DNA from: Acidobacteriota bacterium
GTDB taxonomy: Bacteria; Acidobacteriota; Thermoanaerobaculia; Thermoanaerobaculales; Sulfomarinibacteraceae
Direction of reading: 5' to 3'
Assembly: GCA_022340665.1 (NCBI GenBank)
Contig: JAJDNM010000046.1
Coordinates: forward strand, 1 to 49,269
DNA: 49,269 nucleotides
The notes under the pieces are model-generated. The model saw only the letters and a program-made list of their open reading frames with translations. It made no database searches and was not told where the DNA came from. This document shows, one piece after another, positions 25,816 to 34,031 of the stretch (the stretch's first letter is position 1; each line of letters begins with the position of its first letter). Both the position numbers and the translations under genes were made by a program.

Positions 25816-27945
25816 ATGCGTGGTTTTCTTCGTTCGGCGGGTTTGATCGTTGTCCTGTGTGTCGTGGCTGGCGTGGCCGCCGCAAATGACTATTTTCCGC
25901 AGTCTGTGGCTTCGGGTGATCCGACGCCGACGAGTGTCGTGCTGTGGACCCGAGCGATCGACGGTGATGGCGGGATTCCTTCCGGTGTCATTCTCAGTGT
26001 CGCCACCGATCAGGCCTTTACGAATGTGGTGATGAAGCGGTCGATTGAGATTGACAAAGAATACGACGGCGTCGTCAAGGTCAAGGTCGACGGGCTGATG
26101 CCGTACACCGACTACTACTACCAGTTCGCGGTCGACGAAAACCTATCGCAAATCGGCCGCACGCGGACTGCGCCGACCCCCGACATGGACGTCGATGTCA
26201 GATTTGCGGTGGTTTATTGCCAGGATTACATCGGTCGCTACTACAACGCCTATCTCAAATTGTTGCTCGATCACGACGAAGATATCGATTTCATCGTCCA
26301 CCTTGGCGATTACGTCTACGAGACGACCGGAGACCCTCAGTTCCAGGATCCGGAGAGTGAACGAAAGATGGTCTTCGAGGACACCGAGGGTGCGATTCAG
26401 CTCGGCACGGAAGAGAACCCCAACTATGCCGCCGCCAGCCTGGCCAATTACCGAACCCTCTATCGCACCTACCGTTCGGACGAAGTGCTGCAGGAAGTCC
26501 ACGAACGGTGGCCAATGCTCGTGGTCTGGGACGATCACGAGTATGCCAACGACGCTTGGGGTGCCACGGCGACCTACTACAACGGCCGTCGAGACGAGTA
26601 CGACGTCGAGCGCAAGCAGAACTCGGAACGAGCTTTCTACGAGTGGGTGCCGATCGATGCCGGCCTCAACCAGGAGGGCGAGCTCGAGATCACCGCTGCC
26701 GATCTCTATCCGAACGCGAAGATCTATCGCGATCTGATCTACGGCTCGAACCTCCACCTTGTGCTGACCGATCTGCGGTCATTCCGGCCTGACCATTTGA
26801 TCCCGGAAGACGCGTTCCCCGGCGAGATCGCGGTCGACGAGGAAACCCTTGCCGCCATGGTGGGTGAGGCGTGGCCGGCGGTCAGGGAGAGTTTCGACCC
26901 TTACGTCGATATGGACCTTCTCGGCGGTTATTTGCCGATCCTGCGGCAGACCACGAGCCTGATCGCCGCCAATCTCTACATGATGGAAAACCCCGAACTC
27001 GATTTCTTCACCGCGGTTGATCTGGGCGAGGCTGCGATGTCGGGGAATGTGAGCGCCACCTTCATCAATCTCCTGTTTACAGAGGCTGGGCTGCAAGCGC
27101 CGTTCTCTGCGGAAGTCCTGGCCATGCTACCGCGGGGGATCTCGTTCCTGGTGATGGGCAAGACCGCGATTTACTCTTCAGGCGGATCGCGGACGCAGGT
27201 CATCAAGGATACCTTCGACCTCTACGCCGCCGCCCGCTACCTCGAGACAGAGGGCGCGGCGCAGGAGGTGTATGGAGCGCAGCAGAACGCCTGGCTCCAG
27301 GGGACGTTGCTCGCCAGTCCGACGACCTGGAGGGTTCTGGGCCACTCGTTCATGATGACGCCGATGGTGATCGATTTCACCAACCCGGCGATCGCCGATA
27401 TGCTGCCCGTTGAATTCCCGGATTTCCTCCGCACAAAACTGGTGATCAACGCCGAGGACTTCAACGGCCTGCCGCAAAAGACCATGGAGGTGCTGGGACT
27501 CCTCGGTCTGGTCCCGAACACGGTAGTGATTTCGGGTGACATCCACTCGACATTCGTGACCGACCACAAGAACGGAATTTACGAGATCACACCGCCGGCC
27601 ATCTCCTCGGCGACGAACGCCGAGATCGTGATCAGGGTCGTCGCTTCCGACCCGATACTCGGGCAGATACCGGGCATCGAGGAGATTCTCCAAAACTACG
27701 CCCTCCTCCTCCAGGTATCGGCGATGAGCCCGGCTGTGTCGCAGTCCGATATCCTGTACGCCAATACCTTTTCCCACGGTTACGGCATCTTCGACGTCGC
27801 CGACAGCGTGATGAAGATCCTCATCCAGCAGATGCCTTCGGACGAGGTTGGTAACAGCTACTACGACGATCCGGAGGCGTTGGAAGCCCTGTTTACTCCG
27901 CTCAGATTCACGATTCGGGATGGGGTGCTGACTCCTGCGCCCTGA
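25816..27945 (+). CDS. PhoD-like metallophosphatase (alkaline phosphatase D family), secreted
   Basis: 709 residues from the ATG at 25816, with AAGGAGG 5 bp upstream and a clean signal peptide MRGFLRSAGLIVVLCVVAGVAAA. An N-terminal fibronectin-like domain (FPQSVASGDPTPTSVVLWTRA ... YYYQFAVDENLSQIGRTRTAP) precedes the metallophosphatase core: FIVHLGDYVYE, MLVVWDDHEYANDAWG, RAFYEWVPID, and VVISGDIHSTFVTDHKNG. These fit the metal-binding Asp/His motifs of PhoD. It would release phosphate from phosphodiesters outside the cytoplasm. It is longer than Bacillus PhoD (583), with an insertion after the DHEYAND motif region (about 300-450). Follows a repeat element and ends at a strong terminator. Confidence 0.9.
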   Translation: MRGFLRSAGLIVVLCVVAGVAAANDYFPQSVASGDPTPTSVVLWTRAIDGDGGIPSGVILSVATDQAFTNVVMKRSIEIDKEYDGVVKVKVDGLMPYTDYYYQFAVDENLSQIGRTRTAPTPDMDVDVRFAVVYCQDYIGRYYNAYLKLLLDHDEDIDFIVHLGDYVYETTGDPQFQDPESERKMVFEDTEGAIQLGTEENPNYAAASLANYRTLYRTYRSDEVLQEVHERWPMLVVWDDHEYANDAWGATATYYNGRRDEYDVERKQNSERAFYEWVPIDAGLNQEGELEITAADLYPNAKIYRDLIYGSNLHLVLTDLRSFRPDHLIPEDAFPGEIAVDEETLAAMVGEAWPAVRESFDPYVDMDLLGGYLPILRQTTSLIAANLYMMENPELDFFTAVDLGEAAMSGNVSATFINLLFTEAGLQAPFSAEVLAMLPRGISFLVMGKTAIYSSGGSRTQVIKDTFDLYAAARYLETEGAAQEVYGAQQNAWLQGTLLASPTTWRVLGHSFMMTPMVIDFTNPAIADMLPVEFPDFLRTKLVINAEDFNGLPQKTMEVLGLLGLVPNTVVISGDIHSTFVTDHKNGIYEITPPAISSATNAEIVIRVVASDPILGQIPGIEEILQNYALLLQVSAMSPAVSQSDILYANTFSHGYGIFDVADSVMKILIQQMPSDEVGNSYYDDPEALEALFTPLRFTIRDGVLTPAP

Positions 27946-27970
27946 TGAATCCGGTCCATCTGGCAAATCG

Positions 27971-27998
27971 AGGGCCCGCTCGACGGGCCCTCTTTCTC
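27971..27998 (+). terminator. Rho-independent terminator after the PhoD-like gene
   Basis: Stem AGGGCCCG (27971-27978) / CGGGCCCT (27984-27991), 5-nt loop, then a T-rich tail CTTTCTC. It begins 25 bp after the stop codon. Confidence 0.85.
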
Positions 27999-28027
27999 AT
28001 TTTGCGATGATCGTGGACACTTGAGAC

Positions 28028-29083
28028 ATGAACAACACCATTGACCAGCCGGTCGCGGCTCGCCCCGGAGAAACACTAGATACCGTGAGCTTGGCTCCTT
28101 TCCTAGCAACCGCGCTCGGACTCGAGGGCGATATCGAAGTTCTGCAATATCCTTCGGGATATTCGAACCTCACGTACATGCTGCGGGTCGGAGATTCGGA
28201 GCTAGTGCTCCGGCGGCCACCATTCGGCAGCAAGCCGAAGACCGGCCACGATATGCGGCGCGAGTTTGATGTGTTGACCGCCCTTCAAAACGACTTTCCC
28301 TACTGCCCGAAACCGTTGGCGCACTGCGACGATGAAGGCATCATCGGCGCACCCTTCTACGTGATGGAGCGCATCGAGGGCATCATCGTCAGAAGGGATT
28401 TTCCACCGGAGATGTCACTGTCTCCCGAGGACATCAGAGGCCTCTTCGAAAACGTCGTCGACGTGCATATCGAGCTGCACTCGGTTGACCATCGGTCCGT
28501 TGGCCTCGAGACATTCGGCAAGTCAAAAGGGTACGTCGAGCGGCAGATAGCCGGATGGTCCGACCGGTATCGCAGGGTGCGTACACCCGACGTGCCCGAC
28601 TGTGAAGGCGTCATGACTTGGCTGGAGGCAAATCGACCACCGGACACCGGCACCGGATGCATCGTCCACAACGATTTCCGCCTCGACAATCTGGTCCTCG
28701 ACCCGCACGAACCACGGCGGATCATCGGTGTCCTCGACTGGGAGATGGCGACAATCGGTGACCCTCTAATGGATCTCGGGGCGTCACTCGCGTACTGGGT
28801 GGAGCAGAGCGACCCTCCCGCCATGCAGGCGATGCGGATGATGCCCACAAACGTGGTTGGAGCGCCCTCGAGGGCGGAGGTGATCGCCCGATATGCGGAT
28901 AAGAGCGGCATCGAAGTCGGAGATTTTGGCTTCTATTACTGCTACGGTCTTTTCCGTCTCGCGGTGATCGTCCAGCAGATCTACTACCGTGCGTACCACG
29001 GCCAGACGAAGGATCCCCGTTTCCTGAATCTCAATCTGTGGGTTTCGGTGCTTGCTGACGCAGCCGAGGCAGTGACGAGGTAG
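28028..29083 (+). CDS. Aminoglycoside-phosphotransferase-fold (ACAD10/11-like) kinase family protein
   Basis: 351 residues from the ATG at 28028. PSGYSNLTYMLRVGDSELVLRRPPFG is the glycine-loop/lysine-type N-lobe found in ACAD10-like APH proteins. The catalytic loop is CIVHNDFRLDNLVLDP (HxDxxxxN) and the metal-binding segment is VLDWEMATIGDPLMDLG. The family phosphorylates small hydroxylated molecules; members fused to or near acyl-CoA dehydrogenases act on hydroxy-acyl-CoA, but no such gene is adjacent. Asn replaces the more common Gly in the HGD of the catalytic loop. It lies tail to tail with the thioesterase gene, 47 bp apart, with no terminator seen. Substrate unknown. Confidence 0.82.
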   Translation: MNNTIDQPVAARPGETLDTVSLAPFLATALGLEGDIEVLQYPSGYSNLTYMLRVGDSELVLRRPPFGSKPKTGHDMRREFDVLTALQNDFPYCPKPLAHCDDEGIIGAPFYVMERIEGIIVRRDFPPEMSLSPEDIRGLFENVVDVHIELHSVDHRSVGLETFGKSKGYVERQIAGWSDRYRRVRTPDVPDCEGVMTWLEANRPPDTGTGCIVHNDFRLDNLVLDPHEPRRIIGVLDWEMATIGDPLMDLGASLAYWVEQSDPPAMQAMRMMPTNVVGAPSRAEVIARYADKSGIEVGDFGFYYCYGLFRLAVIVQQIYYRAYHGQTKDPRFLNLNLWVSVLADAAEAVTR

Positions 29084-29130
29084 AAACGCGTTGCGCGCCC
29101 GTCCCGACGAAAATCAAGCTGGCCCAGATT

Positions 29131-29880
29131 TCAACGAGGGCGCCACGAGGTGCGCGCACGCGCGACGTCTGTGTCGTCGTCCGGTCGCATTAACTGATGG
29201 CGCACCTCGATTCCCTCTTCGCGGTCAATCAGCTGGCTGCGCGACATGACGGTCTGGCCGTGGTGGCATTCGGAGAGGAACTTGATCTCGAGCGAGGCGA
29301 GCTCGTGAATGTCCCAGATCTCGTCCGGCACGGCTTCGACCGCCCATTCCACATAGCTCGTGTTGTTGACGTGCCCGGCGAGGTCGAGATCTGAACGGCG
29401 AACAGTGAACGGGATTTCGTGGTCGATCGGATCCGGTGGCGAAAGGTCTCCACCTCTTGTGGGTGTGTGATCGAGGCCCAGCGCGGTCAAGCGTTCCACC
29501 ACCCGTGCCGGAAGACGGATGGGGCGCCGCCGTCCCAGATCGAGAACCAGCCACAGGGTGGTCGCGGTTCCGATCCGACGGTCAGATACGTCGAAGATCA
29601 AGAACTTTCGCTCGGTGAAAAGTCGGTTCAAAGCATCCGGCCAGGTCTCGATGACGATCTCCTCGTCCGCTCCAGGCCATCTCTCCATCTCGAGCTGGAG
29701 TCTGGAGAGGACCCACGCGAAACCACTGTCGATGAGCACCTCCACCGCGACGCCGAGAATGGCGGCATGCGTGGTTGCGGCCTCCTGTAGGAATTGGCAG
29801 AGGATCGGAATCCGAAGCCGGTCCTGTGGATCGGTCTCGTAGGACCGCACGCGGAACCGGCTGCGGTGAGGGTTTTTCAT
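29131..29880 (-). CDS. Acyl-ACP thioesterase
   Basis: 249 residues from the ATG at 29880. Two hotdog domains are visible. The first has RVRSYETDPQDRLRIPILCQFLQEAATTHAAILG; the second has RRSDLDLAGHVNNTSYVEWAVEAVP, holding the conserved Asn and His of the FatA/FatB-type family (PF01643). WVLSRLQLEMERWPGADEEIVIETWP between them is also typical. It would release free fatty acids from acyl carrier protein in the cytoplasm. Length is close to bacterial members (about 240-250). It is divergent from the YkgJ-like gene with about 80 bp between them. Confidence 0.88.
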   Translation of the reverse strand: MKNPHRSRFRVRSYETDPQDRLRIPILCQFLQEAATTHAAILGVAVEVLIDSGFAWVLSRLQLEMERWPGADEEIVIETWPDALNRLFTERKFLIFDVSDRRIGTATTLWLVLDLGRRRPIRLPARVVERLTALGLDHTPTRGGDLSPPDPIDHEIPFTVRRSDLDLAGHVNNTSYVEWAVEAVPDEIWDIHELASLEIKFLSECHHGQTVMSRSQLIDREEGIEVRHQLMRPDDDTDVARARTSWRPR

Positions 29881-29959
29881 TTCGGTGTTCGCCGAATGCT
29901 AGCACGCGCTGCTCCAACCGATCGGTCGATTTCCGGGCAGGGTGGAGGCACAATGTGGC

Positions 29960-30358
29960 ATGGGCCGCCGGAACCCGTGCTTCGATCACGACTGCCACAT
30001 CTGTTGCGTGAATACTCGCATGACACTGACCGAGGCGGACGTTTCTCGACTGCAATCGGCGGGCCAAAACGCGTTCTGTTTCGTCAACGATGATGACGAC
30101 CTTCAGCTCGTGAATGTTGATGGGCAGTGCATCTTTCTCGCCAACGGCCGGTGCTCGGTTCACCAGGACCGGCCCGAGGGCTGCCGCCTCTACCCGATGA
30201 TTCTCGATCTGTCCGTGGATCGGGTGGTCCTCGATGCATTCTGCCCGTGGGCGTGCGAGTTCGGGTTTACCCGGGAGGACGAGGTGCAACTGCGCCGATC
30301 GGTTGTCGATGAGGCGAGGGAAAGCCGGATCAGAGGATCCAGAAGGCGATCAGGCTGA
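29960..30358 (+). CDS. YkgJ-like Cys-cluster protein
   Basis: 132 residues from the ATG at 29960, with GGAGG about 11 bp upstream; a GTG at 29942 is an alternative. The Cys pattern is CFDHDCHICC near the N-terminus and CIFLANGRCSVHQDRPEGCRLYP in the middle, the CxxxCxxCC / C..C..RP..CR.YP arrangement of the zinc- or iron-binding YkgJ family (PF03692). A further FCPWAC follows at about residue 95. Biochemical role of the family is mostly unknown. Its 3' end overlaps the convergent MgtC-like gene by 29 bp. Confidence 0.8.
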   Translation: MGRRNPCFDHDCHICCVNTRMTLTEADVSRLQSAGQNAFCFVNDDDDLQLVNVDGQCIFLANGRCSVHQDRPEGCRLYPMILDLSVDRVVLDAFCPWACEFGFTREDEVQLRRSVVDEARESRIRGSRRRSG

Positions 30359-31592
30359 TCACGCCGAGGCCGCCGAGCAGGGCGAGGCTGAGCCCCCCGG
30401 TGCGCTTGGATCCGAAGATTACCGCGTAGATCCCCTTCATCAGGTTGTTGACTGCGGCGGCGATGACCACCGCCAGGGCGGCGGTCTCGATCGAGAGTGT
30501 CGAGCCGACGGTCTGGGTCAAACCGAGGATGAATGGGTCGACGTCAGCGGCACCCATGACGGCGGCCATAACGAGAACCCCGGTGTCGCCGAACCTGTGT
30601 GTTACCACTTTTGTGGCGATCAGAATCACCAGGAAGATTGCCGCGAACGTGAAAGCGGAGGTCAGCTCAAGAGGGTTGCGATCGCGTCGATCGGCCGACG
30701 GATCGAAGCTGCAGTCCTTGGCCATGCCGGTGAAGTGCGTCAACAGTATGCCGATCACGATGGCCGCGATCCCCAGTCCCCAGAACAGCGCGGTGAGCTG
30801 GCTGGCGAGAGTCGCGGCGAAGAGAAGCAGCAGGATCCACAGACGGATGTACATCATTCCGGTGGCTGAGAGGATGGCGCCGGCGTAGGCGACCGAGCAC
30901 GGCTCTCTCGTTTTCGATTGCCGCGCGAGGACCACGGTCGTAACGGTCGAGGAATAGGCGCCTCCAAGGAGGCCGGCGATGATCAGCCCCCGATCCTCAC
31001 CCCACCACATCTGTAACAGGTAGCTCACGTAGGAGATAGCCGAAACCGCCACCACGACGAGCCAGATATTGAACGGATTGATCTCAAACGGGGTGAATTC
31101 CTCGTTCGGGACGACCGGCAGGATGACCGCGGTCAGGAGGAGAAATCGCAGAAGGGTGCGCATCTCGTGCCGCGGGAGGGCGGTTGCCAGACCTTCGAGG
31201 AACCGTTTCTCGTGCAGCAAGATGACCGCGACCACTCCGGTGGCTATTGCGATCCAGTACAAGCCCATGGCGGCGCAGCCACCGATGGAGTAGGTGAGCA
31301 GGGCGGCCGTCTCGGTGGTGATACCGGCCTCTCCCTCCTTCAAGGAGTACCAATGCGACATGCCGACCAAGCCGCCCATCACCACCAGTCCGAGGGAGAA
31401 GGGAAGTGTGGTCGTCGGAAAGGCCACGACCAGCAGAAAACCGACGAGGCCAATGATCGGAAAGGTGCGAACGCCGCCGATCCCGTCCGGTTCATGCTCC
31501 TCGCGCTCGAAACCGATCAGCAGGGAAAGGCCGAGCGTGAGGACGAAACCGAAGAACTCGGGCGGAAGATGGGAGAAGAAGGCGTCCACCAA
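30330..31592 (-). CDS. MgtC/SapB-family membrane protein with DUF4010 domain
   Basis: About 420 residues. The start is uncertain: TTG at 31592 or GTG at 31589, neither with a good ribosome site. The N-terminal third has the MgtC core GLSLLIGFEREEHEPDGIGGVRTFPIIGLVGFLL with the invariant Arg/Glu pair. The rest is a second multi-helix domain like DUF4010 (GLIIAGLLGGAYSSTVTTVVLARQSK, GDTGVLVMAAVMGAADVDPFILGL). About 12 membrane segments in total. Members of this fused family are predicted inner-membrane proteins; MgtC itself affects magnesium limitation and ATP synthase, but that should not be carried over. The 3' end overlaps the YkgJ-like gene. Confidence 0.8.
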   Translation of the reverse strand: MVDAFFSHLPPEFFGFVLTLGLSLLIGFEREEHEPDGIGGVRTFPIIGLVGFLLVVAFPTTTLPFSLGLVVMGGLVGMSHWYSLKEGEAGITTETAALLTYSIGGCAAMGLYWIAIATGVVAVILLHEKRFLEGLATALPRHEMRTLLRFLLLTAVILPVVPNEEFTPFEINPFNIWLVVVAVSAISYVSYLLQMWWGEDRGLIIAGLLGGAYSSTVTTVVLARQSKTREPCSVAYAGAILSATGMMYIRLWILLLLFAATLASQLTALFWGLGIAAIVIGILLTHFTGMAKDCSFDPSADRRDRNPLELTSAFTFAAIFLVILIATKVVTHRFGDTGVLVMAAVMGAADVDPFILGLTQTVGSTLSIETAALAVVIAAAVNNLMKGIYAVIFGSKRTGGLSLALLGGLGVISLIAFWIL

Positions 31593-31655
31593 GCCATTTT
31601 AGCGTTTGTGAGCACCTAGCGTCGAAAAACTGGGAAGGTAATCATCAATTCGGCA

Positions 31656-31821
31656 GATTCTGGATGTTGGATACTGGATGCTGGATCCGCCCGCCCACCC
31701 CTGGACATTCACGGGAGAGGATTGAAGTTTTTGTTGCATCCAGCATCCAGCATCCAGCATCTATCTAGCATCTAGCATCCAGCATCTATCTAGCATCTAG
31801 CATCTAGCATCGAGGTTCGAG
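31656..31821. repeat. Heptamer repeat element, ATCNAGN type, with 11-bp units
   Basis: The left arm (31656-31687) on the minus strand reads GATCCAG, CATCCAG, TATCCAA, CATCCAG. It is followed by CCCGCCCACCCC (31689-31700). The right array (31737-31821) is three CATCCAG, CATCTATCTAG (11 bp), CATCTAG, CATCCAG, CATCTATCTAG again, CATCTAG twice, CATCGAG, GTTCGAG. The 11-bp units look like a 4-bp slip (ATCT doubled) within a heptamer, then copied with its neighbours. The array ends 2 bp before the hutU stop codon. Confidence 0.85.
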
Positions 31822-31823
31822 GA

Positions 31824-33824
31824 TCAATCGTCCTCAACCAGCTGATCGAGGAGATCCGGGTCTGCTGCCCGCGGCACGGTGACGTGCCCCCGGCCTGCGT
31901 TGGCGCGATTCCAGGTATCGACCGTTTCGACGGCGTTTTCGTTGCGAGCCCAGGCTCGGCGGGCGACACCGCCCATGGCATCCCACTCGAGCGCGGTGTC
32001 GAGAACACGATCCACCCGTTCAGACCCGTCGAGCACGAGGCCGAAGCCACCATTGATCGCCTTGCCGGTGCCAACCCCTCCGCCGTTCGAGAGAACCGCC
32101 ATGGTCATGCCGCGGGCGGCGTTACCGGCCCAGCACTGGTGCGACATGTCGGCGACCGTATTCGAGCCGTCGTAAATGTTGGCGGTTTCGCGGAAGGGCG
32201 AATCCGTGCCGCCGGTATCGTGGTGGTCGCGGCCCATCATCACCGGACCGATTTCGCCTTCACGTACCATACGGTTGAACTCCCGGGCGATTGAGGTCCG
32301 CCCCTCTGCATCTGCATAGAGAATTCGAGCCTGGGTGCCGACAACCAGGGCATTCGATTCGGCGTCTCGAATCCACTGCCAGTTGTCACGGTCCTGGCCG
32401 CGGCGGGCGGGGTCGATACAGCCCATCGCCGCGGCATCAGTCTTGGCGAGATCCTTTGCTTTGCCCGACAGGCAGACCCAGCGGAACGGGCCGTAGCCGT
32501 AGTCAAAGCACATCGGGCCCATGATGTCTTCGACGTACGAGGGCCAGATGAAGCCCTCGGAGGTGTCGACACCGTTCTTCGCAATTTCTGTCGCACCAGC
32601 ATCGAAGACCGCCTTCATGAAGGCATTGCCATAGTCCCAGAAATGGGCGCCTTTCTCGGTCAACCTTCGCAGCACCTCGAAGTGTCGAACCAGGCTTAAA
32701 TCCACCAGGGCGGCGAATCGATCACGGTCTGAAGCGAGCAGCTCTCGGCCTTCCTCGAAGCCAACACCCGCCGGCGTGTATCCACCGCCGTAGGGGACGT
32801 GGCACGAAGTCTGATCGGAATAGAGGTCGACCTCGATATCATTCGCGTCGAGATACTCGAGGAGATCGACGACGTTTCCGAGGTAGGCAATGGAGATCGG
32901 TTCGCCGGCATCCGCTGCCTCGAGCATCCAGCGGACCGAGGTCTCCAAATCGTCGCTGACCCTCGAGACCCAGCCCTGCGAGTGCCGGGTCTCGACCCTG
33001 GATGGGTCGACCTCTGCAACGATGCCGGCACCGCCCGCGATCTCGAGTGCTTTCGGCTGGGCGCCGGACATGCCGCCGAGGCCCGAGGTCACGAATGTCT
33101 TGCCCGCGAGATTGCCGTTGTCGGGCACCCCGAGGTAGAGACGCCCGGCGTTGAGAAGGGTGATGTAGGTGCCGTGAACGATCCCCTGTGGGCCGATGTA
33201 CATCCATCCGCCGGCAGTCATCTGGCCGTAGTTGACGCAGCCGAGGGCGGCGAGGCGGTGGAAATCCTCCGGGGTATCGAACATCCCCACCATCAACCCG
33301 TTGGTGATGATGGTCCGCGGCGCCTCCGGGCGGGATGGAAAGAGGCCGAGCGGGTGGCCCGAGCTGACCACCAGGGTCTGGCTGTCATCCATGATCTCGA
33401 GGTATCGCTTGATCAGCAGGTACTGCATCCAGTTCTGGCAGACCTGTCCCGATTCACCGTAGGTCACCAACTCGTAGGGATAGAGCGCGACGTCGAAATC
33501 GAGGTTATTGTCGATCATCACCTGCATCGCCTTCGCCTCGGTGATGCGCCCGGTGTAGGAATCAATCGGACGGCCGCTGATATTGCCGTCGGGTCGGTAG
33601 CGGTAGCCGTAGATCCGGCCGCGCGTCATCAGCTCCTCGAGGAACTCCGGTGCGATGATCTCGTGGTGCTCCAGCGGCACGTAGCGAAGGGCGTTTGCCA
33701 ACGCCACCTTCGTGTCATGAGGGTTGAGGGTGCAGCCTCGATCGGGCGCCCGGCGGATCCCGGGCTTGAATTCCGTGACCTCCGGCAGTTCAGTCAGCTC
33801 GACGGTCAGTGCGGGTTCGCTCAT
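31824..33824 (-). CDS. hutU: Urocanate hydratase
   Basis: 666 residues from the ATG at 33824, with GGAGG 5 bp upstream. Long stretches match the urocanase family: LGLFPSRPEAPRTIITNGLMVG, GGWMYIGPQGIVHGTYITLLNAG, the NAD-binding GLGGMSGAQPKALEIAGG, TSCHVPYGGGYTPAG, and GYGPFRWVCLSG with the catalytic-site Cys at about residue 451. The enzyme hydrates urocanate to imidazolone propionate in histidine breakdown. It is longer than the common 557-residue bacterial form (for example Pseudomonas) and resembles the longer type. No hutH, hutI or hutG is in the window. Its stop abuts a repeat array and its upstream region carries a G-tract motif. Confidence 0.96.
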   Translation of the reverse strand: MSEPALTVELTELPEVTEFKPGIRRAPDRGCTLNPHDTKVALANALRYVPLEHHEIIAPEFLEELMTRGRIYGYRYRPDGNISGRPIDSYTGRITEAKAMQVMIDNNLDFDVALYPYELVTYGESGQVCQNWMQYLLIKRYLEIMDDSQTLVVSSGHPLGLFPSRPEAPRTIITNGLMVGMFDTPEDFHRLAALGCVNYGQMTAGGWMYIGPQGIVHGTYITLLNAGRLYLGVPDNGNLAGKTFVTSGLGGMSGAQPKALEIAGGAGIVAEVDPSRVETRHSQGWVSRVSDDLETSVRWMLEAADAGEPISIAYLGNVVDLLEYLDANDIEVDLYSDQTSCHVPYGGGYTPAGVGFEEGRELLASDRDRFAALVDLSLVRHFEVLRRLTEKGAHFWDYGNAFMKAVFDAGATEIAKNGVDTSEGFIWPSYVEDIMGPMCFDYGYGPFRWVCLSGKAKDLAKTDAAAMGCIDPARRGQDRDNWQWIRDAESNALVVGTQARILYADAEGRTSIAREFNRMVREGEIGPVMMGRDHHDTGGTDSPFRETANIYDGSNTVADMSHQCWAGNAARGMTMAVLSNGGGVGTGKAINGGFGLVLDGSERVDRVLDTALEWDAMGGVARRAWARNENAVETVDTWNRANAGRGHVTVPRAADPDLLDQLVEDD

Positions 33825-33900
33825 CTCGTCCTCCGGTGGGGCATTGTATCTTCCACCTCGCGCCCGTGCCCGTATCCGTGCCAAACCTGGGAAGACGACA

Positions 33901-34013
33901 ATACGGTTTCCCCGCCCACCCGCCCACGGCCCGACGGCAGGTGGTTCTTGTATTTTTCGCACGAGGATTCATTATTCGGCCGTTTTGCCGTATGGCCGTT
34001 AAACCGTATGGCC
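33901..34013. repeat. Octamer inverted-arm element with C tracts
   Basis: The left end ATACGGTTT (33901-33909) is inverted as AAACCGTAT (34001-34009). The right arm (33978-34013) has CCGT every 8 bp: GGCCGTTT, TGCCGTAT, GGCCGTTA, AACCGTAT, GGCC. Directly after the left end come CCCC G CCC A CCC G CCC (33910-33925). The layout resembles the heptamer elements but with a different unit and period. It lies between hutU and the beta-propeller gene, ending about 18 bp before the latter's stop. Confidence 0.65.
33910..33925 (-). other. G-quadruplex-pattern motif upstream of hutU
   Basis: Four C3-4 tracts with 1-nt loops on the plus strand, so G tracts on the minus strand, 85 bp upstream of the hutU start and in RNA sense if the leader extends that far. 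Confidence 0.55.
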
Positions 34014-34031
34014 TGGGGGGCCTGGTGGTGG

